A DNA stretch of 64,000 nucleotides. Origin: Ginsengibacter hankyongi (GTDB lineage Bacteria; Bacteroidota; Bacteroidia; Chitinophagales; Chitinophagaceae). A program made the position numbers and the translations under genes. Where the stretch lies: NCBI RefSeq assembly GCF_008710285.1, contig NZ_VYQF01000002.1, positions 124,001-188,000 on the forward strand, given 5' to 3'. Below, piece after piece: positions 51,374-61,677 of the stretch (position 1 is the first letter of the stretch; every line of letters begins with the position of its first letter). The notes under the pieces were generated by a model. The model had not been told where the DNA came from, made no database searches, and saw nothing but the letters and a program-made list of their open reading frames with translations.

Positions 51374-52558
51374 TTAAGTAATTGAAGCTGATGCAGCCAG
51401 CCATGCCATAATTCCAATGCCATTCTCAATGGCGGCCTCATCAATATTAAAGGTAGGGGTATGAACACCGGATGTTATTTTCTTTTCAATATTACCAACA
51501 CCAAGCCTGAAAAAACAGGCCGGTATTTTGTGGGAATAAAAAGCAAAATCTTCTGCGCCCATCCGCATTTCGGTTTCTTCTACATTTTCAATTCCGGCAA
51601 AAGCTATCGCATTGCGTTTAGCCGTCATTGTTAGTTGCTCATTATTAATTACAAAAGGATAACCGACATCGATATGCACATCAATTTCTGCGCCGCCCAT
51701 TTCAGCGGTATTTTTACAGATATTTTTTATAAGTTCATGCGCTTTAAATCGCCATTCTTCATTCATTGCCCTGAACGTTCCAATGAGCTTAACTTCGGCA
51801 GGGATAACATTGGTAGTGTTACCGCCTTGTATAGAAGTTATTGATAATACACATGGATTAAAAGGATCATTCTTTCTGCTTACAACCTGTTGAAGATTTA
51901 CAACGAGCTGAGAAGCCACAAGAATTGTATCAGCCGTTAAATGCGGCGCTGCAGCATGACCACCTTTTCCTTTTATGGTTATATAAATTTCATCGGCGCT
52001 CGCCATCACCATTCCGCTGCGAAAGCTTAATTTTCCAACCGGTAATGAAGGATTAACATGTAAGGCAAAAATCGCCTGTGGAGCAGGATTTTCCAAAACA
52101 CCTTCTTTTATTAAAATGCTGGCTCCGCCCGGATTTTTTTCTTCGCCTGGCTGAAAAATTAATTTAATTGTACCCGACCATTCTTCGTTTAACTCATTTA
52201 AAATTTTTGCTGCTCCCAAAAGGCAAGTTGTATGAACATCGTGGCCACATGCGTGCATTACTCCAATTTTTTTGGAGCGGTATTCAACATCATTTAATTC
52301 TTTAATAGGTAAAGCATCCATATCCGCTCGCAACGCGATAACTTTTTCATTGGGATTTTTTCCTTTGATGATTCCAACGACTCCGGTAGTTGCCATTACC
52401 TTATATTCTATACCCCAGCTTTTTAATTTTTCCTGTACAAATTCAGACGTTTCAAATTCGCTGAAACTCAATTCCGGATGAGCATGCAGGTAATGACGAA
52501 CATCAATAAATTCATTTGCATATTTTGAAGCCAGTTGTTTTATTTTATCTTGTATCAT
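51374..52558 (-). CDS. M20-family amidohydrolase
   Basis: A 394-residue zinc hydrolase of the N-acyl-amino-acid amidohydrolase group. HAHPELSFSEFETSEF near 26, ALRADMDALPIKE near 76, the metal-binding HACGHDVHTTCLL near 102, FQPGEEKNPGGAS near 137 with the catalytic Glu, and MGAEDFAFYS near 350 are all present. It probably cleaves hippurate-like, indole-acetyl-amino-acid-like or acetyl-amino-acid substrates in the cytosol; the exact one cannot be read from sequence. A terminator for the gene upstream separates the two. Confidence 0.93.
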   Translation of the reverse strand: MIQDKIKQLASKYANEFIDVRHYLHAHPELSFSEFETSEFVQEKLKSWGIEYKVMATTGVVGIIKGKNPNEKVIALRADMDALPIKELNDVEYRSKKIGVMHACGHDVHTTCLLGAAKILNELNEEWSGTIKLIFQPGEEKNPGGASILIKEGVLENPAPQAIFALHVNPSLPVGKLSFRSGMVMASADEIYITIKGKGGHAAAPHLTADTILVASQLVVNLQQVVSRKNDPFNPCVLSITSIQGGNTTNVIPAEVKLIGTFRAMNEEWRFKAHELIKNICKNTAEMGGAEIDVHIDVGYPFVINNEQLTMTAKRNAIAFAGIENVEETEMRMGAEDFAFYSHKIPACFFRLGVGNIEKKITSGVHTPTFNIDEAAIENGIGIMAWLAASASIT

Positions 52559-52601
52559 TCTACATTTTTAAGTTGCACGCATCTTTTATTTCTCCAAAAA
52601 T

Positions 52602-52630
52602 AAAAGAGTTTCTGTAATCGAAACTCTTTT
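52602..52630 (-). terminator. Terminator after the SPOR-like gene
   Basis: On the minus strand AAAAGAGTTTC, GATTACA loop, GAAACTCTTTT, then ATTTTTGG: an 11-bp stem 24 bases after the stop at 52654. Confidence 0.75.
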
Positions 52631-52653
52631 TAATAATTTGAACCAGGCGGTGC

Positions 52654-53109
52654 TTATTGCATATTATCCGGATCAAAGTCTTTATCAGGCTTTACTTCAA
52701 TTGTTTCAGGAAGATAATAAATGGTAGCCCCGTTCAGCATTTTGCTGATTGCTTTTCTATATGGTTCAGCTTCGTCCTGCGTCCTAAAATTTCCAAATTT
52801 TATTTTTATATATGGATTTGCAAACCACATATAAGTTTTCTGCTCAGGATACTTTTGCAGCAATTCTCCTCTTATTTTCATGGCATATACACGATCATTT
52901 GTATTTAATACCATAAGCCGGTAACCTTTTGCAATTCTTGACTGAGCTTTTAAAATGGCTGTATTTATATCAGCTTCTTTTCTTGCCAAAATCTCCATTC
53001 TATAATCCTGGTGAACCAGCACTTTATTACCCAACGAAGAATCTGTTAATTGAGCGAATGAATAATAACTTAAAAGGGAAAGAAAAAGAAATACGAATGA
53101 TTGTTTCAT
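52654..53109 (-). CDS. Exported SPOR-like small protein
   Basis: A 151-residue protein with a signal peptide (MKQSFVFLFLSLLSYYSFAQ). The mature part shows the ferredoxin-like order of a SPOR domain: GYRLMVLNTNDRVYAMKIRGELLQKYPEQ, then YIKIKFGNFRTQDEAEPYRKAI, as in peptidoglycan-binding division proteins. A single SPOR domain without a membrane anchor is common in this phylum. I start at ATG 53109, with 53121 as an alternative. It has its own terminator (52602). Confidence 0.82.
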   Translation of the reverse strand: MKQSFVFLFLSLLSYYSFAQLTDSSLGNKVLVHQDYRMEILARKEADINTAILKAQSRIAKGYRLMVLNTNDRVYAMKIRGELLQKYPEQKTYMWFANPYIKIKFGNFRTQDEAEPYRKAISKMLNGATIYYLPETIEVKPDKDFDPDNMQ

Positions 53110-53220
53110 AAATTTATGCATAGCATTAGGCAAAAAAGATACTATTTAAATTGGTAAGTACAAATCCCAGACAGAAATTTTCACAATTTGGTTGTAACTA
53201 AAATAATTTTTAACGGTTGG

Positions 53221-53877
53221 CTAATTCTGCGCTTCTTTAACTATCTGAACACTGCTGCTACATCCGAGCCGGTCAGCCCCGGCATCTATCAATTCTTTTG
53301 CGAAAGCATAAGTTTTAATCCCGCCGCTGGCTTTAATTTTTACAGAATCAGCAAGATGGGCTCTTATTAGTTTTACGGCGTGAACGCTTGCGCCCTTTTC
53401 AGCATAACCGGTAGATGTTTTTACATAATCAACTCCGGCCAAGCCATAAATACCGCAGCATTTTATAATTTCATCATCAGTTAAAATGCCGCTTTCGATA
53501 ATCACTTTTATAATTTTATTTCTACTTTTTACAATTGGAATAATAGTATTTATTTCATTGGCAATAAAATTCCAGTCATTATTTTTTATGGCTGAAATAT
53601 TAATTACCATATCCAGTTCATCAGCGCCATCAACCATTGCTAAAACAATTTCTGCAACCTTAGCTTCGATAGCGCTGTAGCCAAATGGAAAGCCAATAAC
53701 TGTAGCCACTTTCACTTCCAAATCCTTCACTAAATCTTTTGCTTTTGTTACAAATAATGGCGGGATGCAAACCGCTGCAAAGCTATATTGTATTGCTTCA
53801 GAACATATTTTTTCAACCTCTGCTAATGTGGTAGTTGGCTTAAGTATAGTATGATCGATATACGAGTTGATGTTCAA
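53221..53877 (-). CDS. deoC: Deoxyribose-phosphate aldolase
   Basis: Splits deoxyribose-5-phosphate into glyceraldehyde-3-phosphate and acetaldehyde in deoxynucleoside catabolism. The 218 residues show SYIDHTILKPTTT at the start, ATVIGFPFGY near 79, the Schiff-base lysine in VDYVKTSTGYAEKG near 150 and IKASGGIKTYA near 182 with the second Lys. The start codon is the TTG at 53877. An in-frame stop lies 24 bases upstream and no ATG precedes the conserved N-terminus. The two deoxynucleoside kinases elsewhere in the window serve the opposite, salvage direction. Confidence 0.95.
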   Translation of the reverse strand: MNINSYIDHTILKPTTTLAEVEKICSEAIQYSFAAVCIPPLFVTKAKDLVKDLEVKVATVIGFPFGYSAIEAKVAEIVLAMVDGADELDMVINISAIKNNDWNFIANEINTIIPIVKSRNKIIKVIIESGILTDDEIIKCCGIYGLAGVDYVKTSTGYAEKGASVHAVKLIRAHLADSVKIKASGGIKTYAFAKELIDAGADRLGCSSSVQIVKEAQN

Positions 53878-54040
53878 ATCCTGTTGTTTTTTTGGGCTCT
53901 AAAAGTAAATTTTAATTTTTAGATAACGGGTTTTAAAAAGTTATCTTTTGAATTATTAGATACTGGTTGACGATTGACAGTGGGATTCTTTTCAATTTGA
54001 AACAATGAAAATATTTGCTTCAATCACCTTTCTCTTTTAT

Positions 54041-54048
54041 TAGCTTTG
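54041..54048 (+). promoter_or_regulatory. -7 promoter element of the GH9 gene
   Basis: TAGCTTTG is an exact TAnnTTTG match and ends 44 bases before the ATG at 54093. It supports that ATG rather than the upstream TTG at 54015. Confidence 0.5.
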
Positions 54049-54092
54049 GAACAAATCCATGCTGGACTCATTTTAGAAAATTTATATTATTA

Positions 54093-56633
54093 ATGAAACA
54101 ATCTCCTACCATAATAAAAAATAGTAAACGGCTTACAATTGTTTCGATTATTCTTCTAATTATTTTTTCGTTTAAATATAACCAGGATAAGAATTCGTGG
54201 ATAAGAATTAATCAATTGGGATATACTCCCGGTGGAATAAAAGTAGCGGTATGGGTAAGTAAGAACGCTGAGTTGCCAGGCGATTTTCAATTAATAGATG
54301 CTACCAATTCTAAAGTTGTTTTTTCCGCTTCCACGGGCAAATCTTTTGGAAGCTACGGTCCTTTTACGCAATCATTCAGGTTAAATTTTTCACCATATAA
54401 AAATCTTGGGAATTATTACCTACAATGCGGTTCAGCCGTTTCACCAAAATTTAAAATTGATAAAAATATTTATGATGGCGCAGCGGATTTTATGTTGCAA
54501 TACATGCGGCAGCAACGAAGCGGATTCAATCCTTTTTTAAAAGATAGTTGCCATACACATGATGGCTATACCATGTATGGGCCAATGCCGGATAGCACGC
54601 ACATTGACGTAGTAGGCGGCTGGCATGATGCCTCTGATTATTTGCAATACTCCACTACTTCGGCAAATGCTACCTGGCATTTGCTTGCAGCCTATCGCGA
54701 TTTCCCTGGTGTGTTTACTGATAAAAAAATAGCCAGCGGCCTGGATGGGAAAAATGGTATTGCAGATGTTTTAGATGAAGCTAAATGGGGCTTGGATTGG
54801 TTATTGAAAATGCATCCAAAGCCCGATTGGATGTTTAACCAAATTGCTGATGACCGCGATCATGAAGGAATGCGGATCCCTAAAGAAGATTCGTTTTATG
54901 GCAAAGGATATGAGCGCCCTGTTTACTTTATAAATGGCCTGCCACAGCAGCGGGGAAAATTTATGAATCAAACTACGGGCACAAGCTCTACGGCGGCAAA
55001 ATTTGCAGCTTCCTTTTCATTGGGCGCAATTTTATTTGATAAAACCAATCCGGGTTATGCAAAAAAATTAATAACGCATGCTTACACCTCTATTAATTAT
55101 GCATTGATAAAACCAGGTGTAACACAAACGGTTTCTGTAAAATCTCCTTACATTTATGCAGAAGATAACTGGACGGATGACATGGAATTAGGGTTTGCAT
55201 CTTTGGCAAATTCGCAACATTATTTTAAAAATTCAAATCTAAAAAAACTCCTTGATTCTTCTTTTAAATATTCGCAAGGAGAAAAGATAACTCCATGGCT
55301 TTATCGCGATACCGCGAATCACTATCAATATTATCCTTTTATAAATCTTGGCCACTACGAGCTTGCCAAACAATTGAGCGGCAGTAAAAAAGATTCACTT
55401 ATCAGTTATTATAAACAGGGCATAGAAGATGTATGGAGTAAGGCAAAAGAAAATGTTTTTTACAGAGGCGTACCTTTTATCTGGTGCAGTAATAATCTCA
55501 CTACATCCTTTGTCATCCAATGTTTGTGGTATCGCCTTTTAACGAGGGATAACAGATTTGCTGAATTGGAGCAAGCAAATATTGACTGGCTTTTTGGTTG
55601 TAATCCCTGGGGAACAAGCATGGTTTACGGCTTGCCTTCATGGGGCGATACACCTACCGATCCTCATTCTGCATTTACACATTTAAAAAATTATCCGATA
55701 AACGGTGGGCTGGTAGATGGGCCGGTCTATACTACGATTTATAAAAATCTAATTGGAATTACGTTACATAACGCTGACGCCTATTCGCAATTTCAAAGTG
55801 ACCTTGCCGTTTATCATGATGACTTTGGAGACTATAGTACTAATGAACCCACCATGGATGGAACAGCTTCATTAATTTATTTGATGGCAGCAAAAGAAGA
55901 GGAAGCTAAAGACAAATCCGCAAAGGATAATAGAATAATTTCTCATAATGGAATAATCCGCGGAGATACAACTTCAAAAAAAATTGCACTGGTTTTTACC
56001 GGCGATGAATTTGCCGATGGCGGAAATTTTATTGCAAAAGCTTTGCTGCAACAACATATCAATGGATCTTTTTTTCTAACCGGAAATTTTTATAGAAATC
56101 CGAAATTAAAATCGATCGTAAAAAAATTAAAGGACAATGGTAATTATCTTGGTTCTCATTCTGATAAACATTTATTGTATTGCGATTGGATAAAAAGAGA
56201 CAGCCTGTTGGTGACTCACTTACAATTTACAGAAGATTTGCAAAACGCTTATCATGAATTAAACCAATGGAATATTGATAAAAAAAATGCACATTACTTT
56301 TTACCCCCTTACGAATGGTATAACGATTCCATTGCAATATGGGCAAAACAAATGGGTTTGCAATTAGTAGACTTTTCCCCTGAAACCCGCAGCAACGCTG
56401 ATTATACCTATCCTGAAATGGGCGATAAATATGTAAGCAGCGATGTAATAATGAATTCTATTTTACAATACGAACTTAAATCAACCAACGGTTTAAATGG
56501 ATTTATTCTACTGGTGCATATCGGCACCGATCCGCGGCGCACCGATAAATTTTATTATCGGTTGCCTGCATTAATACAAGAATTAAAAAAACGTGGATAC
56601 GATTTTGTGAAAATAAATCAACTGCTTAATTAA
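54093..56633 (+). CDS. GH9 cellulase fused to a NodB-like deacetylase domain
   Basis: An 846-residue exported protein. A membrane or signal segment at about 13-27 is followed by a CelD-type Ig-like domain (WIRINQLGYTPGG) and a GH9 (alpha/alpha)6 barrel: GGWHDASDYLQY puts catalytic-base candidates at Asp179 and Asp182, LFGCNPWGTSMVYGLP matches the GNNP motif and STNEPTMDGTAS the acid Glu585. From about 628 a CE4/NodB-like domain follows with FTGDEFADGG in place of TFDDG and His689-Ser-Asp-Lys-His693 as the metal pair, then LPPYEWY. It probably cuts beta-glucan and may deacetylate linked sugars. The signal peptide type is uncertain. It is a single-gene unit. Confidence 0.86.
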   Translation: MKQSPTIIKNSKRLTIVSIILLIIFSFKYNQDKNSWIRINQLGYTPGGIKVAVWVSKNAELPGDFQLIDATNSKVVFSASTGKSFGSYGPFTQSFRLNFSPYKNLGNYYLQCGSAVSPKFKIDKNIYDGAADFMLQYMRQQRSGFNPFLKDSCHTHDGYTMYGPMPDSTHIDVVGGWHDASDYLQYSTTSANATWHLLAAYRDFPGVFTDKKIASGLDGKNGIADVLDEAKWGLDWLLKMHPKPDWMFNQIADDRDHEGMRIPKEDSFYGKGYERPVYFINGLPQQRGKFMNQTTGTSSTAAKFAASFSLGAILFDKTNPGYAKKLITHAYTSINYALIKPGVTQTVSVKSPYIYAEDNWTDDMELGFASLANSQHYFKNSNLKKLLDSSFKYSQGEKITPWLYRDTANHYQYYPFINLGHYELAKQLSGSKKDSLISYYKQGIEDVWSKAKENVFYRGVPFIWCSNNLTTSFVIQCLWYRLLTRDNRFAELEQANIDWLFGCNPWGTSMVYGLPSWGDTPTDPHSAFTHLKNYPINGGLVDGPVYTTIYKNLIGITLHNADAYSQFQSDLAVYHDDFGDYSTNEPTMDGTASLIYLMAAKEEEAKDKSAKDNRIISHNGIIRGDTTSKKIALVFTGDEFADGGNFIAKALLQQHINGSFFLTGNFYRNPKLKSIVKKLKDNGNYLGSHSDKHLLYCDWIKRDSLLVTHLQFTEDLQNAYHELNQWNIDKKNAHYFLPPYEWYNDSIAIWAKQMGLQLVDFSPETRSNADYTYPEMGDKYVSSDVIMNSILQYELKSTNGLNGFILLVHIGTDPRRTDKFYYRLPALIQELKKRGYDFVKINQLLN

Positions 56634-56646
56634 AAAAACTGTTTAA

Positions 56647-59600
56647 TTACGCATCCCTTCCATGACACTGTTTATATTTCTTGCCACTGCCACATGGACA
56701 AGGATCATTTCTGCCAATTTTAGGGCCAACCTTAACAGGCTCTTGTTTTATATTTTCTGAAGGATCGTTATACTCATTTTCCTGGGAAAGATATTCGGGT
56801 CCGTCACCGGCGCCAGCAAACTCTTCTTTGCGTTGGCGTAATTTGCTCATGTCCGTTTTTCTTCTCCTTTCTTCATGTATTCTTCCACTTTGATTTTGCT
56901 CTACCGGTATGCTGCAATGTGCCAGGAAACTTACAATGTCTTTATTTACTTTATCATTTAATTGCTTAAATGCATTGAATGCTTCAATCTTATAAATTAC
57001 CAGCGGATCTTTTTGTTCATAACCTGCAGTTGATTGTACACTGTGTCTCAGGTCATCCATTGCACGAAGATGTTCTTTCCATGCATCGTCAATCAAGGCC
57101 AGCGTAATATTGCGTTCCAGCGCATTGGTAAGCTCTGCTCCATTAGTTGCAATTGTCTTGTCAAGATTGGCAACAGCCTGCATTGCTTTCTTTCCGTCAG
57201 TAAAAGGAACCGCTACATTTTCTATATGAGAGCCTTGCTCTTTGCGAATATTTTTTATAACAGGCAATGTTTGTTCATTCATCGCCTTGTTCTTTTGATT
57301 ATAATGTTCTTTTGCTTCTTCGTACAAGCGGTTAACAAGTGAATTGAGATCTTCTTTATCCAATTCTTCGGCAGTTATAGAAGTATCAATCGCCATGTTC
57401 ATGATTACCCCCAACTTAAATTCTTCGTGATCGTTAATTTCTTTGCCGGAAATTATTAACCCTTCTGCAACGGAATAAAATGCGTTATCCAAATCGAGTG
57501 CAAGACGTTCTCCAAACAAAGCATGGTTGCGCCTTCCGTAAATGACAGTACGCTGCTTGTTCATTACATCATCATACTCGAGCAATCTTTTTCTTATGCC
57601 GAAATTGTTTTCTTCAACCTTTTTCTGTGCACGCTCAATACTTTTGGAAATCATGCTATGCTGTATCACCTCACCTTCTTTGTAGCCCATTCTATCCATT
57701 AAAGAAGCTATTCTTTCACTGCCAAACATGCGCATCAAATCATCTTCTAGAGAAACAAAAAATTGAGATGTACCGGGATCGCCTTGCCTTCCTGATCGTC
57801 CGCGTAATTGCCTGTCCACACGACGGCTTTCATGTCTTTCAGTACCTAAAATTGCCAACCCGCCTGCTTCCTTTACGCCGGGGCCAAGTTTAATATCCGT
57901 ACCGCGGCCAGCCATATTAGTTGCGATAGTAACAGCCCCTGAAAGTCCTGCTTCTGCTACCACCTGCGCCTCTTTAGCATGCTGTTTTGCATTCAATACA
58001 TTGTGAGGAACACCTTTTTGTTTCATCATCCTGCTCAACAATTCACTTACTTCCACTGAGGTTGTACCTACAAGTATTGGCCTTCCTGCGGCACGCATTT
58101 TTTCTACTTCATCAATAACTGCTTTTAATTTTTCACGCTTTGTTTTATAAACAAGATCTTGTGTATCATTCCGAATAACCGGCACGTTAGTAGGAATAGA
58201 AACTACATCCAGTTTATAAATATCCCAGAATTCCGCAGCTTCCGTTTCTGCGGTCCCCGTCATGCCGGCAAGCTTATGGTACATCCTGAAGTAATTCTGT
58301 AATGTAATAGTGGCATAGGTTTGCGTAGCGCTTTCAATCTTCACATTTTCCTTTGCTTCAATGGCCTGGTGCAATCCATCAGAGTATCTCCTGCCTTCCA
58401 TTATACGACCCGTTTGCTCATCTACAATTTTTACCTGGCCGTCAATCACTACATATTCCACGTCATTTTCAAAAAGTGTATAAGCCTTAAGTAATTGCTG
58501 AACGGTATGAATTCGATCAGCTTTTATCGAATAATCATTTAATAAAACTTCCTTCTGCTGTAATTTTTCCTCAGGAGAAACATTACTTTTTTCAATTTCT
58601 GAAAGCTTTACGCCAATGTCGGGCATAATGAAAAATTCAGGATCTTCACCAGATTTGGTTATTAATGCAATTCCTTTATCGGTAAGTTCTACCTGGTTAT
58701 TTTTTTCATCAATATGAAAATAAAGTTCCTCATCAACCGTGGGCATATTTTTTTGCTGATCGGAGAGGTAATAGTTTTCAGTTTTTTGAAGCTTAACCCG
58801 CATACCCGGCTCACTTAAATATTTAATAAGCGCACTGTTTTTGGGAAGTCCTCTATGCGCCCTGAACAATGCCAGGCCACCATCTTTCGGATCATCGTTT
58901 CCTTCAGCAATTTTTTTCTTTGCTTCAATTAAGAATCCATTTGTAATTTTTTTCTGGGCTTCTACAATTTTTTCAACACGGGGCTTCATCTGGTCAAACT
59001 CCTGTTGATCTCCACGCGGAACAGGACCTGAGATGATCAATGGCGTTCTTGCATCATCAATCAATACACTATCCACTTCATCCACCATCGCAAAATGATG
59101 TTTTCCCTGTACCATTTCGTCGGGCGTATGCACCATATTATCACGCAGATAATCAAAACCAAATTCATTATTAGTGCCATAAATAATATCGCTGTTATAG
59201 GCTTTACGGCGCTCATCGCTATTGGGTTCATGCTTATCGATGCAATCAACCGTAAGCCCCAGCCATTCAAATAAAGTTCCGTTCCATTCGCTATCACGAC
59301 GTGCGAGGTAATCGTTTACCGTTACAATATGAACACCCATTCCTGCAAGGGCATTAAGGTAGGCAGGCAATGTGGAAACAAGCGTTTTCCCTTCACCGGT
59401 AGCCATCTCCGCAATTTTCCCCTGGTGTAAAACAATACCTCCAATAAGTTGCACATCATAATGCACCATATTCCAGGTTATCTGGCTACCTCCTGCTGTC
59501 CATGAATTTTTATAAATAGCCTTATCGCCGTCTATGGTGATGTATTTTTTTGTAACACTAAAAGTTTTATCAAGTTCTGTTGCCGTAGATACCAGTTCAG

Positions 59601-59979
59601 TATTTTCTTTAAAACGGCGTGCTGTTTCCTTTACAACTGCAAAAGCCTCTGGCAAAATTTTAAGCAGTATCTCCTCAATTTTTTTATCTCTTTCTTTACC
59701 CATCGCATCCACTTGCTGGTAAATATGGTCACGGCCCGCAATGTCTATGGATTCAAGTTGTTCAGCCTCTTCTTTTTTACGGTTGATTTCATCATCCGTT
59801 TCAGTAAGATATTCTTTAATACGTTGTTTAAATTCGGCTGTTTTATTACGCAATTCATCATTGGATAGCGAGTGGTATTGTTCAAAAAAAGCGTTGATTT
59901 TACCAACATAGGGCGTAATTACCTTTACATCCTTTTCACTTTTGTTACCGCCAAATAGTTTTGAGAGAAGCCCGGACAT
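56647..59979 (-). CDS. secA: Preprotein translocase ATPase SecA
   Basis: Drives proteins through SecYEG at the inner membrane. The 1110 residues show helicase motif [13 protein letters not shown] near 193, [15 protein letters not shown] near 272, the [16 protein letters not shown] segment near 300, [13 protein letters not shown] near 700, [21 protein letters not shown] (in part) near 730, and the zinc-binding C-terminus [19 protein letters not shown]. It is longer than E. coli SecA (901) because of an N-terminal extension and inserts, as usual for Bacteroidota. It ends 13 bases from the GH9 gene, convergent. Confidence 0.97.
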   Translation of the reverse strand: MSGLLSKLFGGNKSEKDVKVITPYVGKINAFFEQYHSLSNDELRNKTAEFKQRIKEYLTETDDEINRKKEEAEQLESIDIAGRDHIYQQVDAMGKERDKKIEEILLKILPEAFAVVKETARRFKENTELVSTATELDKTFSVTKKYITIDGDKAIYKNSWTAGGSQITWNMVHYDVQLIGGIVLHQGKIAEMATGEGKTLVSTLPAYLNALAGMGVHIVTVNDYLARRDSEWNGTLFEWLGLTVDCIDKHEPNSDERRKAYNSDIIYGTNNEFGFDYLRDNMVHTPDEMVQGKHHFAMVDEVDSVLIDDARTPLIISGPVPRGDQQEFDQMKPRVEKIVEAQKKITNGFLIEAKKKIAEGNDDPKDGGLALFRAHRGLPKNSALIKYLSEPGMRVKLQKTENYYLSDQQKNMPTVDEELYFHIDEKNNQVELTDKGIALITKSGEDPEFFIMPDIGVKLSEIEKSNVSPEEKLQQKEVLLNDYSIKADRIHTVQQLLKAYTLFENDVEYVVIDGQVKIVDEQTGRIMEGRRYSDGLHQAIEAKENVKIESATQTYATITLQNYFRMYHKLAGMTGTAETEAAEFWDIYKLDVVSIPTNVPVIRNDTQDLVYKTKREKLKAVIDEVEKMRAAGRPILVGTTSVEVSELLSRMMKQKGVPHNVLNAKQHAKEAQVVAEAGLSGAVTIATNMAGRGTDIKLGPGVKEAGGLAILGTERHESRRVDRQLRGRSGRQGDPGTSQFFVSLEDDLMRMFGSERIASLMDRMGYKEGEVIQHSMISKSIERAQKKVEENNFGIRKRLLEYDDVMNKQRTVIYGRRNHALFGERLALDLDNAFYSVAEGLIISGKEINDHEEFKLGVIMNMAIDTSITAEELDKEDLNSLVNRLYEEAKEHYNQKNKAMNEQTLPVIKNIRKEQGSHIENVAVPFTDGKKAMQAVANLDKTIATNGAELTNALERNITLALIDDAWKEHLRAMDDLRHSVQSTAGYEQKDPLVIYKIEAFNAFKQLNDKVNKDIVSFLAHCSIPVEQNQSGRIHEERRRKTDMSKLRQRKEEFAGAGDGPEYLSQENEYNDPSENIKQEPVKVGPKIGRNDPCPCGSGKKYKQCHGRDA

Positions 59980-60154
59980 ATATTAGATCTGTTAAATGAA
60001 AAATTTTTATTGTCAAATTTGGTGCTGAAAATTTTTATAGCCAAAATGACATAAAGGCGAAGTTACTAAATAGAAATAGTAACTCAGATGAATAGAAGAA
60101 TTTTAAGAATTTATCTGAATATGTAAAAATTGTAAAACGACAAGCAGCCCGAAA

Positions 60155-60162
60155 TACATTTG
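60155..60162 (+). promoter_or_regulatory. -7 promoter element of the carboxypeptidase gene
   Basis: TACATTTG is an exact TAnnTTTG match and ends 17 bases before the ATG at 60180. A TTG stands 22 bases upstream of it. Confidence 0.45.
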
Positions 60163-60179
60163 TTTGTAATTTGTACCCC

Positions 60180-61487
60180 ATGAAAATGATATTAAAGCTG
60201 AGTACTGTTCTTATATCAATTACAATGTTTGCATGCACCGCATCCTATAAAATTAAAAAAGCCGCAAAGAAAGATATTCTTCAGAATAAAACATTTACTT
60301 CAGCCCACACCGGTATTAGCATTTACGAACCTGCTACAGGTAAATATTGGTATAACTACCAGGGCAATAAATATTTTGTGCCTGCCAGTAATACAAAATT
60401 GTTTACCTGCTATGCGGCCATTAAATATTTAGGCGACAGTATTACGGGACTTAAGTACAAGGAAACAGATGATACCTTATTTATTATGCCGGTTGGTGAT
60501 CCAACTTTCCTGGGTTCCGATTTTGTTAATCAACCGGTCTATGATTTTTTGAAAAACACCAATAAAGTAATTGTATTAAATACATCGTTATGGAAAGAAA
60601 ACAGGTGGGGAAACGGCTGGGCCTGGAACGATTATAATGATGATTATGCCGCAGAAAGAAGTGTAATGCCGGTTTATGAAAACTTAGCGACATTTAGCAA
60701 TGATTCAAAAGGCATAACGGTTTCTCCATCATATTTTTCAAATAAAATAATTTATCAAACAAATACCTGGGAAAACTGGTCAACTTCCGTTGAGCGGGAT
60801 ATTGCTTCCAATACTTTTTTAGTATCAAAAAACGGAAATTTACGAAAGCCGTTAGTAGTACCATTTTATACCGGCGCCGATTCGACTCTCATTGATATTT
60901 TAAAAGACACATTGCATAAAAATGTTTACATGAATTATACAACTGACAACAATGTAAATAACTGGCAGGAATTAAAGAGCCAAGCTACGGATTCTCTTTT
61001 AAAAATAACCATGCACAGAAGTGACAATTTTTTTGCAGAGCAAAGTTTATTAATGATTAGTGCAAAATTATTAAATGAGATGAATGATGAAAAAATTATT
61101 GATACTTTATTGAAAACCGATTATAAAGATTTGCCACAAAAGCCGCACTGGGTAGATGGTTCAGGGCTTAGCCATTATAATTTATTTTCTCCGAAGGATT
61201 TTGTTACACTCCTCAATAAAATGAAAAATGATTTTGGAATGGATCGAATAAAAAAGATTTTACCTACAGGAGGTACGGGAACTATTTCAAATTATTACAG
61301 GCAAGACAGTGGATTTATTTTTGCAAAAACGGGGTCACTTTCGGGAGTCATAGCTCTTAGTGGGTTTTTATATACAAAGAAAAATAAATTAGTAATATTT
61401 TCTGTTCTTGTAAATAATTACCATGCCAACGGTAATGTAAGAAAAGCAATTGAAAAATTTATTGAAGAGGTAAGAAATAAGAATTAA
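60180..61487 (+). CDS. dacB: D-alanyl-D-alanine carboxypeptidase, PBP4/DacB family
   Basis: A 435-residue penicillin-binding protein of family S13 that trims or cuts peptidoglycan crosslinks in the periplasm. All three active-site motifs are present: SxxK as Ser70-Asn-Thr-Lys73 (PASNTKLFT), SxN as Ser-Asp-Asn in HRSDNFFAE near 280, and KTG as Lys383-Thr-Gly-Ser. The N-terminus has lipobox-like FACTAS near residue 18, so it is probably lipid-anchored. The ATG at 60180 is preferred to the TTG at 60171. namZ and the LysM protein are other wall genes in the window, but not neighbours. Confidence 0.93.
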   Translation: MKMILKLSTVLISITMFACTASYKIKKAAKKDILQNKTFTSAHTGISIYEPATGKYWYNYQGNKYFVPASNTKLFTCYAAIKYLGDSITGLKYKETDDTLFIMPVGDPTFLGSDFVNQPVYDFLKNTNKVIVLNTSLWKENRWGNGWAWNDYNDDYAAERSVMPVYENLATFSNDSKGITVSPSYFSNKIIYQTNTWENWSTSVERDIASNTFLVSKNGNLRKPLVVPFYTGADSTLIDILKDTLHKNVYMNYTTDNNVNNWQELKSQATDSLLKITMHRSDNFFAEQSLLMISAKLLNEMNDEKIIDTLLKTDYKDLPQKPHWVDGSGLSHYNLFSPKDFVTLLNKMKNDFGMDRIKKILPTGGTGTISNYYRQDSGFIFAKTGSLSGVIALSGFLYTKKNKLVIFSVLVNNYHANGNVRKAIEKFIEEVRNKN

Positions 61488-61512
61488 AAAAGTTTGAGTA
61501 TCCTAAAAAAGA

Positions 61513-61545
61513 AAGACGAAAAACTCTTTTTGAATTTTTCGTCTT
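61513..61545 (-). terminator. Terminator after tRNA-Ala
   Basis: AAGACGAAAAA and TTTTTCGTCTT form an 11-bp stem around an 11-base loop. On the minus strand the stem is followed by CTTTCTTTTTTAGG. It lies five bases past the tRNA and between it and the convergent dacB. Confidence 0.78.
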
Positions 61546-61549
61546 AACG

Positions 61550-61623
<74 letters not shown>

Positions 61624-61677
61624 CATTAAATAATTGCGCAAATATAGAATTGAAAATCGTTGATAAAAAAACAATTA

